Source: JACRCT01 sp049841135
Lineage (GTDB): Bacteria > Myxococcota > Myxococcia > Myxococcales > UBA5297
NCBI GenBank assembly: GCA_049841135.1
Contig: JASGHK010000005.1
Coordinates: 1,550,001-1,614,000 of the forward strand
Direction: 5' to 3'
Length of the DNA: 64,000 bases
The first letter of the stretch is position 1. Each line of letters starts with the position of its first letter. Positions 39,158-46,656 of the stretch are shown in pieces. The notes beneath the pieces were generated by a model. It worked only from the letters and a program-made list of their open reading frames with translations. It was not told where the DNA came from and searched no databases. Both the position numbers and the translations under genes were made by a program.

Positions 39158-40314
39158 GCCTCGTCCCGAGGTACGCGCTCAACTCGCTGCGCAACGCGGC
39201 GCTCACGGCGCTGGGACAGCGCGAGCGCACCGCGGCCTACCCCATCGACTGCTGCTACCTCGTGACCTGGCGCTGCAACCTGCGCTGCGTCTACTGCTAC
39301 GAGAGCGCGGCGCCGCGAGCTGCCGGCGGGCGCGGAGGCCCGCCGCGAGCCTCACCCCCTGTCCCCCTCTCCAGCTCCCTCGGGCTTCGCGAGAGGGGGA
39401 ACTCGGTCTCCACTCCTGTGGAGACTTCAACGGTCCTCTCCCGGGAGACGGAGCTCGATACCGAGGGCGTGAAGCGGGCGCTGGCCGGCATCCGGAAGGT
39501 CGTGGACATCCTGGTGGTCTCCGGCGGCGAGCCGACGGCGCGCAAGGACCTGGTGGAGATCCTGCGCTGCGCGCACGAGCTGGGGTTCGAGGAGGTGCTG
39601 CTCAACACCAACCTCGTCGAGCTGCCCGACCTCGAGTTCCTAGACTACGTCGATCAGGTGCTGGTGGGGCTGGATGCGTTCGGCGAGGAGGGTTTCTGCG
39701 CGCTCACCCGGGGCACGAGCGCGCAGTACCGCCGCCAGCAGGAGAACCTGGAGCTGTTGATGCGGCTGCGGCCGGAGCGCCGCTTCGACGTCTGCTTCTC
39801 CTCGGTCATCTGCGCCGACCGGCTGGAGGAGGTCGGCCGCATCCTCGACTACTGCACCGAGCGCGACGTGCTGGTGGCTTTCTCGCCGCACGTGGCGGAC
39901 CTCTCGGTGGTGCCGCAGCTACGCGAGAACGCGGCGTATCGCGAGGTGGCGGCGCGGCTGTACCAGGTGCGCAGGCACGGCGGCCCGCTGATGGGATTGC
40001 CGGAGTACTACCGGGCCATCCAGGCCTTCGACGACTTCCAGTGCGTGCCGATGGCGAACCTCACCGTGGAGCCGGACGGGCGGATGCGCTGGCCGTGCGG
40101 CGAGGCCAAGCCTGCGGGGAGGAGCTTCGCCGAGGGCCTGTCGTGGAAGGAGCTGATGGAGGCAGCGATCGCCGAGGCGGGATCCAAGGCGCCGGACTGC
40201 GTCGGCAAGTGCCACTTCGGCTGCCGGCTCGCGCTCTCCTCGCTCGTCAACAAGCCCTGGCAGTTCCCGGGCGAGTCGCTGCACTTGTTCCAGTACAAGA
40301 AGTACTCGCGGTAG
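39154..40314 (+). CDS. Radical SAM protein with C-terminal Cys cluster and an inserted repeat
   Basis: About 386 residues. The iron-sulfur motif CNLRCVYC lies near residues 41-48, with DILVVSGGEPTARKDL as the SAM-binding GGE segment. The C-terminus has extra Cys (FQCVPMANL, WPCGEAK, DCVGKCHFGC), resembling a SPASM or twitch cluster. Between the CxxxCxxC region and the rest, about 50 residues (roughly 53-103, rich in Pro, Ser and Gly) come from a CCCCCTCTCC hairpin element inserted in frame. No ATG, GTG or TTG fits; CTG at 39154 overlaps the pssA stop (CTGA) and has GAGGAG six bases ahead, so a rare CTG start is proposed. Substrate unknown; pairing with pssA hints at lipid modification. Confidence 0.75.
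   Translation: MSLVPRYALNSLRNAALTALGQRERTAAYPIDCCYLVTWRCNLRCVYCYESAAPRAAGGRGGPPRASPPVPLSSSLGLRERGNSVSTPVETSTVLSRETELDTEGVKRALAGIRKVVDILVVSGGEPTARKDLVEILRCAHELGFEEVLLNTNLVELPDLEFLDYVDQVLVGLDAFGEEGFCALTRGTSAQYRRQQENLELLMRLRPERRFDVCFSSVICADRLEEVGRILDYCTERDVLVAFSPHVADLSVVPQLRENAAYREVAARLYQVRRHGGPLMGLPEYYRAIQAFDDFQCVPMANLTVEPDGRMRWPCGEAKPAGRSFAEGLSWKELMEAAIAEAGSKAPDCVGKCHFGCRLALSSLVNKPWQFPGESLHLFQYKKYSR
39349..39450. repeat. CCCCCTCTCC hairpin element, copy 2, inside the radical SAM gene
   Basis: GCCTCACCCCCTG, then stem TCCCCCTCTC (39362-39371) / GAGAGGGGGA (39391-39400), then a second hairpin GTCTCCAC TCCT GTGGAGAC (39406-39425) and the palindrome TCTCCCGGGAGA (about 39437-39448). It keeps the reading frame open and lies just after the CxxxCxxC motif. 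Confidence 0.75.
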
Positions 40315-40317
40315 AGC

Positions 40318-40346
40318 CCCGGCCCTCTCCGGCTCCGCGGAGAGGG
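40318..40346. repeat. CCCTCTCC hairpin element, copy 4; possible shared terminator
   Basis: Stem CCCTCTCCG / CGGAGAGGG (40323-40331 and 40338-40346) around GCTCCG, a few bases after the radical SAM stop and 57 bases beyond the stop of the convergent lipoprotein gene. It could end transcription from both sides, though no T-tract follows. Confidence 0.6.
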
Positions 40347-40402
40347 TGACTTGGTCTCGGCAGCGCGCTGCTTCAATGTTTTCTCGACGGCCCGCCGCGC
40401 CG

Positions 40403-41825
40403 CTACTTCACGAAGAACACGCCGCGCAAATCCTCGGTCATGCTCGTGGGCAGCAGCTTGCGGTTGGCGGTGACCCGCCACTGGTAGAACTGGCCCGTCT
40501 GGAGCGCTTCGCCGCCGGTGAGCCCACCGGTCTCGTAGACGGTGGAGACGATCGCCTTGTCGGGGATGAGCTTGCTCCGAGATCTCCCGTCCTAGCGCGT
40601 CGTAGACGGTGAGGAGGTAGCTGTCGGCATTGGAGTAGGTCGTCCAGGTGAACGTCGGGGTCGCCGTGACGCCCTCCGGGCCGTCCTTGCCCGGGCTGAC
40701 CAGCTCCACGGCGGCGGTCACCTTGAAGTCGGGGCTGGTCGAGCCGGCGGTGATGGCGCCATTGGAGACGGTGATGTGCTGGATCTGCGTGCCAGAGATG
40801 CCTGGGTCGGGATCGCGCACGTCGCCGTCGTTCTCGAAGGCGGCCAGCACCACGTACTTGCCGTCGGGGATGCCGCTGATGGTCCAGCCGCCGGCGCCGA
40901 GGTTGGGCGCCGTTCCCTGCTCGGGGGCGCGCAGGCCAGGGGCCATCTCGCCGCGGCCCAGCGACTCGATGAAGGTGCTCTCCAGCGCCAGCACCACGCT
41001 CGTGCCCTGCACCGCGCCGGCGACGAGCGAGATCTTGCCCGTGAGCGACGCGGTGGTGACGGTCGATTTCTTGACCTGAAGGCCGGTGATGTCGGTCGAG
41101 GCCACGGTCACGTCCAGCGCGGTGTAGTTGAAGCCCTTGCAGTACGCCGAGAGCTTCCAGGTGCCCGCGGGCACGTTGAAGAACGAGAAGGTTCCGTCCG
41201 GCGCGGAGAGGGTGGTGTGCACCGTGTTGCTCGTGCTCTCGAGGGCCAGCAGCACCGACTTCTGGTCGGCGGACAGCTCGATGGTGCCGCTGACGCTGGG
41301 CAGGTTCTGGAGGCTCGCGTCCACCGGTGAGAGGCCGACGTCGGTCTGCGTGGTCTTGAGCACGTATGGCCCGCCGTCCTTCTCCGTCTTGGCCGCCGAG
41401 GTGTCGATGGGCAGCGAGATGCGGGTGCCGGACGGGAACGGGACGTAGTTCTTGGCCTGGCTGCGCAGCATCACCTTGCGGGCGACGAAGGCGCCGGTGG
41501 TCGCGTCGGTGCGGGCGGACGGCACGCGCAGCTCGTAGGTGCCGTCGCTGCCGGTCTTGACCGCCGCGCCCGCCGGCCCGCCGTTCTCGTCGGTGGCGAG
41601 GACGGTCGCGCCAGAGATGCCGCCGCTCGTGCCCAGGTCGTAGACCTTGCCCCTGAGGATCACCGGGGCGAAGCACTGGAAGGCCGGAGTCGCGTTCTGC
41701 ACCGCCTCGCAGACCTGGTCGGTGCTGCAGGTGGTGGCGTCGTCGGGCTTGCACTCCTTCGGTCCGCTCGAGCAGGACGCGAGGAGCACGCCGAGGGACA
41801 GCGCGAGCTTGGTTCGCCAGGTCAT
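40403..41825 (-). CDS. Carboxypeptidase-regulatory-domain lipoprotein (one frame break)
   Basis: About 473 residues once one extra base near 40578 is removed (CTCGAG reads CTCGGAG on the coding strand); the frame then runs to a TAG at 40403. Lipoprotein signal LALSLGVLLASC with a strong AAGGAGAT ribosome site. Then an EGF-like Cys group (CKPDDATTCSTDQVCEA), four or so CarboxypepD_reg-type beta domains (GKVYDLGTSGGISGATVLAT and SGTIELSADQKSVLLALES), and a final fibronectin-like domain (TPTFTWTTYSNADSYLLTVYD). Outer-envelope or surface protein of unknown role. It converges on the radical SAM gene. Confidence 0.7.
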
Positions 41826-42249
41826 GGGATCTCCTTGTGGATGGGCATCGGCCGGCCACTTCGGGATGCAAGTGTTGCCGCGCTGAATCGACGAGAAGGG
41901 GGCGCGAAGGTTACCCGCGCCGACAGCGGACTCCAGGCCACAACTCGGCAAAGTCGTTCGGCATTTGAGCTGCCGACAGTCGGGGCGATGGGCGCGCCGA
42001 CCGCGGCAGAGGAGTCACGTTGGCGTTCGGTTCAAGGACCTGAGCGCGGAGGTGATTGGTGCGGCAGGGCGGTCCGATGCCGTCTCGGCTTCTGTGGAAG
42101 ACAGAGAGCAGGGGATGTGAAGTAGGGCAAGCCGACGACGAGCTTCGCGGTCTACTTCGCGCTCTTCGACCGGTTCCGCCGACGTGACCAATCCGCTCAA
42201 CGACAAGGCCGGTGTTGTCGGCAGCGAGCCGCTGGCTGTGCCCTAACCC
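41826..42249. other. 424-bp gap, no gene seen
   Basis: Between the start of the lipoprotein gene and the stop of the signal peptidase gene, both on the minus strand. It should hold the lipoprotein promoter. I see no repeat element, hairpin with T-tract, RNA gene or open frame with a ribosome site. Confidence 0.5.
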
Positions 42250-43188
42250 CTACAGGCGTAGTCCGAGTCGGTCCCAGCGCATCCCGTCCGGTCCGAACGA
42301 GTACCAGACGCCTGTCACCCGACCGACGAGGTTGGCGGCGGGCACCGAGCCGAAGTGCCGACTGTCCTGCGAGTTGTCGCGGTGGTCGCCCAGCATGAAG
42401 TAGTGGCCTTCGGGCACGTGCTCGGGGCCGAAGTCCTGCTGGGGCAAGCCCTCCACGCCGGCGAGGTAGCGCGCTCCGTCCAGCGACTCCTCGAACACCT
42501 CGAGCTCGACCGAGACCCAAGGACCGTCAGGCACGCGGTCGTGGTGCTGCTGAACGCCCAAGGCCTTGCGCGGTACGGGCTGACCGTTCACCTGCAGGGC
42601 GCCGCCGACGATCGCCACCGTGTCGCCAGGAAGGCCGACGACGCGTTTGATGTAGTTGGTTTCCGGTCGGGCGGGCGAGCGGAACACGAACATGTCGCCG
42701 CGCCGCGGGCTGTGGTTGCGCTCGCCGAGCTTGGACGCGAAGACGTGGTCGTTGATGAGGATGGACGGCAGCATCGACGCCGCCGGGACCTTGAAGCTCT
42801 CGACCACGAAGGCTTTGGCCGAGGACGAAAGGCCTCCGCCGACCAGCCAGGAAGCGACGGTGAAGCCAAAGTAGGCGAGGACCGAGTTGTAGCGGCGCAG
42901 AACGTAGCCCGTCTTGGAGACGGAGGCAGCGCGCACGGCCCAGACGACTTGGCCGACCGACACGGCCAGGCTGGCCAAGCTGATCGCTACGAGCAAGGCG
43001 AGGCTGGAGGCTTCGCGGCCGAGGGTGACGGCCAGGAGCAGGAGGAAGAGCGAGCCGGGCAACCAGGGAAGCAGCAGCCCGGGGACGAGCCTGCCGGCGT
43101 AGAGGTGGCCGAGGCCGGGCACAAACATGGCGAGGAGGCCGGCGAGCCAAGGCTTTCGCGGATGCCGGGTGGGCTCGAGCGCGGTCAT
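42250..43188 (-). CDS. lepB: Signal peptidase I with extra N-terminal membrane domain
   Basis: A 312-residue protease that cleaves signal peptides. Catalytic Ser138 in VPAASMLPSI and Lys181 in NYIKRVVGLPGDTV; the later conserved block YFMLGDHRDNSQDSRHFGSV is complete. Ahead of the catalytic part are about 120 residues with four membrane helices, beginning LLAMFVPGLGHLYAGR, an arrangement longer than the two-helix enterobacterial enzyme but seen in other bacteria. ATG at 43188 is preferred over a TTG nine bases upstream. It is downstream of the EEP hydrolase gene on the same strand, 56 bases apart. Confidence 0.9.
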   Translation of the reverse strand: MTALEPTRHPRKPWLAGLLAMFVPGLGHLYAGRLVPGLLLPWLPGSLFLLLLAVTLGREASSLALLVAISLASLAVSVGQVVWAVRAASVSKTGYVLRRYNSVLAYFGFTVASWLVGGGLSSSAKAFVVESFKVPAASMLPSILINDHVFASKLGERNHSPRRGDMFVFRSPARPETNYIKRVVGLPGDTVAIVGGALQVNGQPVPRKALGVQQHHDRVPDGPWVSVELEVFEESLDGARYLAGVEGLPQQDFGPEHVPEGHYFMLGDHRDNSQDSRHFGSVPAANLVGRVTGVWYSFGPDGMRWDRLGLRL

Positions 43189-43244
43189 GGCCGGCAATCT
43201 AGCCTGAGTTTGGCCCGGCCTTCAGCGGTCGAGGGATGGGAAGA

Positions 43245-44064
43245 CTACGGGGGCGTCGGCGCCGGGAACGGCGTCAGCCGCACCACGGCCAGCACGCCGA
43301 AGTGATCCGAAGGCCAGGTGCCGTCCGCCGCTGGGCTGTCGAGCACCACGCGGGCGTCGAGGATGGCGTGCTCGCCCTGCGAGAGCACGGGGCCACGGAC
43401 GAAGACGTAGTCGATGCGCCGGTTCTGCTCGAATCCAGCGGACGGCGCGCGGGTTCTCGCTCGAGTAGGTGAATCCCTCGGTCGAAGCCGGGTGCTTGCG
43501 GGCCCAGGCATCGCGGTAGAAGGTGCCCCGCCCGGCAAGCGAGTCGCAGCCCGTCATGAAGCGGATGGCCGCCGCCGCGGGCGCAGTGTTGAAGTCGCCG
43601 CACACCAGCACGTGGTCGTCGTCCGGCCCCTGGCAGAGCTCGTCGATGGCCAGCACCTGCTGCTCGCGGCGCAGCGCCGCGTGTGGCTCCCAGGACAGGT
43701 GGGTGCAGACCACGCGCACCACGCCGGCGGGCGTCTTGAGCTTCACGTCGAGCGCGCAGCGGGGGTCCTGCGGGCTGCTGGGCAGGGTGTGGTTCTGCGC
43801 GCCGGCGATGGGGTACCGGCTCAGGACGGCATTGCCGACCGGGCCGCCGCTGGACTGCGCGTCCACCGGGCCGAAGGCCATCTGCATGCCCAGCAGCTTG
43901 CCGAGCGTGGTCGCCTGCGCCAGAAACGGCCCTTCGCGGACCTCTTGCAGCGCGACGACGTCGGGCTCCAGCGCGCGCAGGTCCTCGGCCACCACCTCCA
44001 AGCGCCGAGTGGGGTCGGCCCGGTCGTTCCAAAGATTCAAAGTCACCGCGCGGATCGCATCCAT
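43245..44064 (-). CDS. Endonuclease/exonuclease/phosphatase (EEP) family hydrolase (one frame break)
   Basis: About 272 residues after removing one extra base near 43433, where GATC reads GAATC on the plus strand. Core motifs of the DNase I-like fold are all present: TLNLWN near the start, VVALQEVREG, VVCTHLSWEP, LVCGDFNTAP, and, after the break, RRIDYVFVRG and PSDHFGVLAVV with the final His. Enzymes of this fold cleave phosphodiesters in nucleic acids or phospholipids; the target is unknown. No signal peptide. ATG at 44064 is used, a GTG seven codons upstream is possible. Confidence 0.78.
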
Positions 44065-44233
44065 CGCTTCGAAGGTAGGGACCACGGACGGCCCGCTGCA
44101 TCTTCTGGAGGCACGAAGAGTCGCGCGGCTCCGCCTCGAAGCCTCCCCCGTCTGGGTTGAGCAAACCAGCTTGCTCGTCTACCATCCCGCCGACCAAAAA
44201 CGGCCAGGCAGCGACAGACTGCGAGGCTCCCCT

Positions 44234-44848
44234 TTGAAGACGGCCAAGAACGCGATCTCACCTCAGATCTTCACCACTTACGACATCGGTCGCATGACTG
44301 GCACGGACCCCACGACGGTCCACAAGTGGATCGACAAGGGGCTGCTGCGCGGGTACCGGACGCCGGGTGGCCACCGCCGGGTCCGAGGGGAGGACTTGCG
44401 AGCCTTCCTGACGGCGCATCGCATGCCGGTCCCGCGGGAGCTGGGCGGAGCGGATTCGTTGCGAGTGATGCTGGTGGACTACGAGGCGGATGCCCTCAAG
44501 AGCCTCGCCAAGGCCATCAAGCGCCTCAAGCCAAGCTGGGACGTCGTGACGTCCGAGAGCGGCGTGGACGCGCTGCTCACCCTGCCGCAGGCCCAGCCCG
44601 ACGTGCTGGTCTACGACCTGGCGGTCCCGGACGCAGACGGCCTGGCGGTCTGCCAGCAGCTCCACGGGCACCAGGAGACGGCCTCGGTGAAGGTGCTGGC
44701 GGTCGCGGCCCGGCCCAGCAGCGAGCTGGAGAAGAGGGCGACGGCGGCGGGGGCGAGCGCGTGCCTGAAGAAGCCGGTGGCGCCTGGGGATCTCGTCTCG
44801 GCCATCGAGCTGGCGGCGGGCATCGAGCCGACCCTGACGGCGAACTGA
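44234..44848 (+). CDS. Helix-turn-helix (excisionase/BldC-like) response regulator
   Basis: A 204-residue regulator. Residues about 12-62 form a MerR/excisionase-like winged helix (TYDIGRMTGTDPTTVHKWI then YRTPGGHRRVRGEDLRAFL), which binds DNA. Residues about 75-195 are a receiver with the acidic LVDYE, the phosphorylation Asp in DVLVYDLAVPDADGL, and Lys in ACLKKPV. The DNA-binding part precedes the receiver, opposite to the usual order; this order is common in deltaproteobacterial proteins. TTG start at 44234 with GAGG 8 bases ahead gives the expected length; no ATG fits. Solitary gene; partner kinase unknown. Confidence 0.78.
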   Translation: MKTAKNAISPQIFTTYDIGRMTGTDPTTVHKWIDKGLLRGYRTPGGHRRVRGEDLRAFLTAHRMPVPRELGGADSLRVMLVDYEADALKSLAKAIKRLKPSWDVVTSESGVDALLTLPQAQPDVLVYDLAVPDADGLAVCQQLHGHQETASVKVLAVAARPSSELEKRATAAGASACLKKPVAPGDLVSAIELAAGIEPTLTAN

Positions 44849-44926
44849 GGCGGCTGGCGCCGGCAGCGAAGGCCCGTCAGGAAGGTTGACGGAGTGGCCG
44901 CGAGTTAGGTACTCGCCACGCCCATC

Positions 44927-45289
44927 ATGTCCAGCAAGCCCAGCAAGGAACTGCAGACCTTCAAGAACCCGGCGACGGACCGCGACTACGAGATCGCGTT
45001 CGACTGCCCCGAGTTCACGTGCCTGTGCCCGATGACCGGGCAGCCCGACTTCGCGCACTTCGAGATCACCTACGTGCCCGACAAGCTATGCGTCGAGCTC
45101 AAGAGCCTCAAGCTCTACCTGTGGTCGTACCGGAACGAAGGGGCCTTCCACGAGGCGGTGACCAACCGCATCTGCGACGACCTGTACGAGCTGCTCAAGC
45201 CGCGCCGCCTGACGGTGGTCGGCGACTTCTTCGTGCGCGGCGGCATCGGCACCGTCATCACCGTCGAACGGCGCAAGGGCAAGCGCTAG
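44927..45289 (+). CDS. queF: preQ1 synthase (7-cyano-7-deazaguanine reductase), short YkvM type
   Basis: A 120-residue NADPH-dependent nitrile reductase that turns preQ0 into preQ1 in queuosine synthesis. Catalytic Cys34 and Asp41 lie in FTCLCPMTGQPDF, and the family motif is ELKSLKLYLWSYRNEGAFHE. Length fits the unimodular subfamily. No preQ1-binding leader structure is recognised upstream, and no other queuosine gene is nearby. A membrane-protein gene follows 28 bases later. Confidence 0.92.
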   Translation: MSSKPSKELQTFKNPATDRDYEIAFDCPEFTCLCPMTGQPDFAHFEITYVPDKLCVELKSLKLYLWSYRNEGAFHEAVTNRICDDLYELLKPRRLTVVGDFFVRGGIGTVITVERRKGKR

Positions 45290-45317
45290 GCCTGCCGGGC
45301 CTGGTCGGGGAGGGGAC

Positions 45318-45728
45318 ATGGAGCGGATCGGCGCGGTGGCCTTCGAGGGCGAGCAGCTCCTGGTGCTCGAGGGCGACTACATCCTCGCGCGCCTGGACCG
45401 CGCCGAGGTCCGCTCGCTGCGCGTCGAGCAGCGGCCCTCCTTCAAGCACCCGGTGCTGGGGGCCGTCCTGGGGCTGGCTCTGCTGGTTCCAGGGGGTGCG
45501 TTCGTCGGGATCGCGCCAATGGCGGCGACCAAGGGTGTCGTCTACGTCCTCGTGGGCGCCAGCATCTCCGTGATCGCAGGGGTCTCCCTGCTCTGGGGCG
45601 TCATCACCCGCAAGGACATCCCGTTCCTCGTCGCTGTCACCGAGCGGGGTGAAAGCATCTACGCGCTCGACCAGCCCGTCACCGCCGAGCTCAGCTCCGC
45701 GCTCGATCGGTTCGTCGCCAGGCCCTGA
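45318..45728 (+). CDS. Small two-helix membrane protein
   Basis: A 136-residue protein with a soluble N-terminal beta region (FEGEQLLVLEGDYILARLDR), two membrane helices around residues 55-75 and 80-100 (VLGAVLGLALLVPGGAFVGI, VYVLVGASISVIAGVSLLW), and a soluble tail. I do not recognise a family. It is 28 bases after queF on the same strand; GGGGAGGGGAC lies just ahead of the ATG. Confidence 0.6.
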   Translation: MERIGAVAFEGEQLLVLEGDYILARLDRAEVRSLRVEQRPSFKHPVLGAVLGLALLVPGGAFVGIAPMAATKGVVYVLVGASISVIAGVSLLWGVITRKDIPFLVAVTERGESIYALDQPVTAELSSALDRFVARP

Positions 45729-45842
45729 GTGGGGACGCGGCGCCACACCTCTGTGGCGCGTCGCCCGACAGCTTCGAAGCGCTCGAGACGTGGGCCTCGC
45801 AGGGAAGGGCCGCTGGCGCGCGCCTTGCGATGCCGAGGGGGC

Positions 45843-46007
45843 ATGTCCCGCCTCGGCGCCATCGTCCTCTCGCTTGCCTGGCTGCTGTGGCCGCTGCCCG
45901 CGCGCGCCGACATCAGCGTAGTCGCCTCGGCAGCGAGCGGCATGGCGGTGCCGCTGGCGATGATCGTCGTGGGCGTCTTGCTGCTGGTGCGCAGGCGCAA
46001 GGACTGA
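45843..46007 (+). CDS. Tiny exported protein, signal peptide plus C-terminal helix and basic end
   Basis: A 54-residue protein with a signal peptide ending PARA (MSRLGAIVLSLAWLLWPLP), a 12-residue linker, and a hydrophobic helix VPLAMIVVGVLLLVRRRKD. The C-terminus resembles the helix-plus-Arg part of a sorting signal but lacks a Gly-Cys motif. GAGGGGGC precedes the ATG. A heptamer array starts directly after its stop. Confidence 0.5.
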   Translation: MSRLGAIVLSLAWLLWPLPARADISVVASAASGMAVPLAMIVVGVLLLVRRRKD

Positions 46008-46008
46008 T

Positions 46009-46047
46009 CGGGCTGCGGGCTTCGGGCTTCGGGCTTCGGGCTTCGGG
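46009..46047. repeat. Heptamer array (CGGGCTT)n, left flank of four-helix-bundle gene
   Basis: CGGGCTG then four CGGGCTT and a part unit, beginning two bases after the small exported protein's stop. The array at 46556-46587 is the same repeat in reverse orientation, so the two enclose the four-helix-bundle gene as inverted repeats. Other arrays are at 50709, 52623 and 56934. Confidence 0.85.
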
Positions 46048-46062
46048 GGCCTCGGCTGCGGT

Positions 46063-46422
46063 TCATGCCTTGTTCCGCAAGGCGCGGATGAGGCCGTTGA
46101 GGGCCTTGGCGGTACGAGCAGCGAGCTCGGCGACAGGCGCATGCTGGCTTTCGGCGAGGTAGCTGAGGCGGAGCGCCAGCGAGAGCTGGTACTCGAGCTC
46201 GCAGGCAGAGCCAAGAGCGATGTTCAGGAAGTGCAGGTAGTCGGCTTCAGTGTGTCGCGAGCAGCCCTCGACAATGTTGGAAGGCACTGAGACCGCCGCC
46301 CTTCGCATTTGCATCGTGAGCCCGAAGCGCTCGTCCGACGGCATGTTCTTGGTGTGCTTGTAGACAGCCACGGCGAGCTGGTCTGCCAGTTGGAAGGCCT
46401 CGAGCTTGTGGGGGTCGCGCAT
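46063..46422 (-). CDS. Four-helix bundle protein (S23/23S-rRNA intervening-sequence family)
   Basis: A 119-residue protein matching the four-helix bundle family PF05635: HKLEAFQLADQLAVAVYKHT, then FGLTMQMRRAAVSVPSNIVE, GCSRHTEADYLHFLNIALGS, and CELEYQLSLALRLSYL. Relatives are encoded in intervening sequences of 23S rRNA genes and include the Avd accessory protein of diversity-generating retroelements; they form pentameric barrels that bind nucleic acid. Function here is unknown. No rRNA or reverse transcriptase is nearby. GGAGG precedes the ATG at 46422. Inverted heptamer arrays flank it at both sides, suggesting it travels as a unit. Confidence 0.88.
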   Translation of the reverse strand: MRDPHKLEAFQLADQLAVAVYKHTKNMPSDERFGLTMQMRRAAVSVPSNIVEGCSRHTEADYLHFLNIALGSACELEYQLSLALRLSYLAESQHAPVAELAARTAKALNGLIRALRNKA

Positions 46423-46555
46423 CGCAGGCCTCCTCTGGAAAAGCAGTCCAGACGGTGGACGATAGCCCGTAGGCAACGGGGCGGTCATTCGGTTGGCCCC
46501 GAAGCCCGACGGCGCGGTACCAGCCAATCGGTTGGGCAGGCACCTGGCGGCAGTA

Positions 46556-46587
46556 CCCGAAGCCCGAAGTCCGAAGCCCGAAGCCCC
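46556..46587. repeat. Heptamer array (CCCGAAG)n, right flank of four-helix-bundle gene
   Basis: Units CCCGAAG, CCCGAAG, TCCGAAG, CCCGAAG then CCCC. With the preceding GGCAGTA, 38 bases (46549-46586) are identical to 50702-50739. Reverse complement of the array at 46009-46047. Confidence 0.85.
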
Positions 46588-46595
46588 AAACACCA

Positions 46596-46625
46596 CCGGC
46601 CGGAACCCCTCGGGGTCCCGGCCGG
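46596..46625 (-). terminator. Hairpin after the acyl-CoA synthetase gene
   Basis: Arms CCGGCCGGAACCCC and GGGGTCCCGGCCGG pair with one mismatch over 14 bases around TC. It is about 30 bases past the stop of the minus-strand synthetase gene. No T-tract follows on that strand, so it may act as a stabiliser or rho-independent-like stop. Confidence 0.55.
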
Positions 46626-46656
46626 CAGGCAAAGCCTCAATCAAGCCCCCGAACGC

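Noticed and set aside
44849..44926. Possible preQ1 riboswitch or promoter (TTGACG) before queF
   Set aside because: The leader is too short and lacks a recognisable preQ1 aptamer; TTGACG has no good -10 box at 16-18 bases.
46063..46422. Four-helix-bundle gene taken as an intervening sequence of a 23S rRNA gene
   Set aside because: No rRNA sequence surrounds it; the neighbours are protein genes and heptamer arrays.
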